A program made the position numbers and the translations under genes. The notes below the pieces were generated by a model, which was not told where the DNA came from, ran no database searches, and saw only the letters and a list, made by a program, of their open reading frames with translations. From the IMG/VR virus record IMGVR_UViG_3300025413_000086, positions 1 through 30,278 of that record: DNA of 30,278 nt. One strand, written 5' to 3'. The stretch comes from a virus. Every line of letters starts with the position of its first letter. Position 1 is the first letter of the stretch. This document shows positions 29,831 through 30,278 of the stretch, one piece after another.

Positions 29831-30278
29831 ATGATCTTTACTGAAAATCTTCAAAAACTCGGAACCGCTTTCCGTCAGCACGGCTTTCAACTTAGGGTCG
29901 TCGGGGGAGCGGTCCGAGATAGCATGCTTGGTCTTGAGCCTAAAGACATCGATCTTTGCACTGACGCAACTCCTACTGAAATGATCGAACTTGTCGAGGA
30001 TATGGGCTTTGCTTATATTCCTACTGGTCTTCAACATGGTACGATCACAATCATTGTGAATGATGAACAGTTCGAAGTGACTACTCTGCGAGTTGATACT
30101 GAAACTGATGGTCGTCATGCTGTTGTGGAATATACTCGAGACTTTCAAGCCGATGCTGCCCGTCGAGATCTGACTATCAATGCAATGTCGATGGATTTCT
30201 CTGGTAAGATCTACGACTACTTTGGTGGTCTGGGCGACTTGGCCGCTGCTAGAGTTCGGTTTGTGGGCAACCCTGATG
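29831..30278 (+). CDS. cca: CCA-adding enzyme (tRNA nucleotidyltransferase), 3'-truncated by window end
   Basis: The 149 visible residues form the class II nucleotidyltransferase head domain: RVVGGAVRDSMLGLEPKDID (GGxVRD then the catalytic DxD as DIDLCTDATP), the GTITIIVNDEQFEVTTLR strand pair, and ARRDLTINAMSMDFSGKIYD (the conserved RRDxTxNA motif). The frame stays open to the last base. These enzymes add or repair the 3' CCA of tRNAs; a polyA polymerase shares this head, but the D-TP and RRD context and the position directly after a tRNA array lacking some CCA ends favour the CCA-adding role. The gene has its own promoter, P21. Confidence 0.95.
   Translation, partial: MIFTENLQKLGTAFRQHGFQLRVVGGAVRDSMLGLEPKDIDLCTDATPTEMIELVEDMGFAYIPTGLQHGTITIIVNDEQFEVTTLRVDTETDGRHAVVEYTRDFQADAARRDLTINAMSMDFSGKIYDYFGGLGDLAAARVRFVGNPD

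Noticed and set aside
1-30278. CRISPR arrays, insertion sequences, attachment sites or an integrase
   Set aside because: I saw no regularly spaced direct repeats with unique spacers, no transposase or integrase motifs and no obvious IS ends. The many tRNA genes could serve as attachment sites, but no flanking repeat was noticed.

Overview
This looks like part of a large tailed-phage genome (or a closely related prophage) that infects an alphaproteobacterium. The evidence is tightly packed small genes, about twenty near-identical strong sigma70-type promoters, an NAD-salvage cassette, homing/HNH nucleases and a very large tRNA array that ends at a phage-encoded CCA-adding enzyme. A GapR/DUF2312-type protein (26756-26998) points to an alphaproteobacterial host. 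That host assignment, and the guess of a rhizobial myovirus, are inferences; I recognise no structural genes in the window.

Layout. (1) 1-6600: a modular run of small, mostly uncharacterised genes on the + strand. Each gene or pair has its own promoter, TTGACA-17-TAGACT, with one of two stereotyped leaders (ATCAACTGAGGAG or CTATAAGGAATGGAGAT-GAC). Recognisable members are a SWIM-type Zn protein, an AAA ATPase and a DUF932 protein. (2) 6600-8750: an operon with overlapping starts and stops, ending in an SPFH/band-7 lipoprotein and a second lipoprotein, then one reverse-strand gene. (3) 8780-13940: NAD metabolism. It holds a bifunctional NadM-type NMN adenylyltransferase/Nudix hydrolase, a chain of eight small genes (one MazG-like), a macro-domain protein and NadV (nicotinamide phosphoribosyltransferase). 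Together NadV and NadM rebuild NAD+ from nicotinamide in two steps, while the Nudix and macro domains act on ADP-ribose compounds. This is the gene content expected of a phage answer to NAD+-depleting defence.

(4) 13980-29770: an array of about 45 tRNA and tRNA-like genes with anticodons for all 20 amino acids, fed by tandem promoters and interleaved with small genes: a Toprim protein, a Vsr-like homing endonuclease, an HNH endonuclease, a reverse-strand envelope pair, a YqiA-like esterase, a YkuK/RNase H-like protein, a GT25-methyltransferase fusion, a GapR-like protein, a lipoprotein and a gamma-glutamylcyclotransferase-like protein. (5) 29782-end: promoter and 5' part of a CCA-adding enzyme gene, which fits because at least three of the tRNA genes do not encode CCA.

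The most unusual material is in the tRNA array. One tRNA gene is cut in the anticodon loop by a ~790-nt block carrying an endonuclease gene and another tRNA. A tRNA core has anticodon TCA, which reads the UGA stop. Four tRNAs share a non-canonical T-loop (RGCGKKA). Two tRNAs have Leu anticodons but no long variable arm, and an Ile(TAT) tRNA has one. There is a D-armless Arg tRNA, a 194-nt tRNA-like gene, and a recurring family of structured non-tRNA elements between the tRNAs. All functional statements come from reading sequence and translated motifs; no search or folding program was run.
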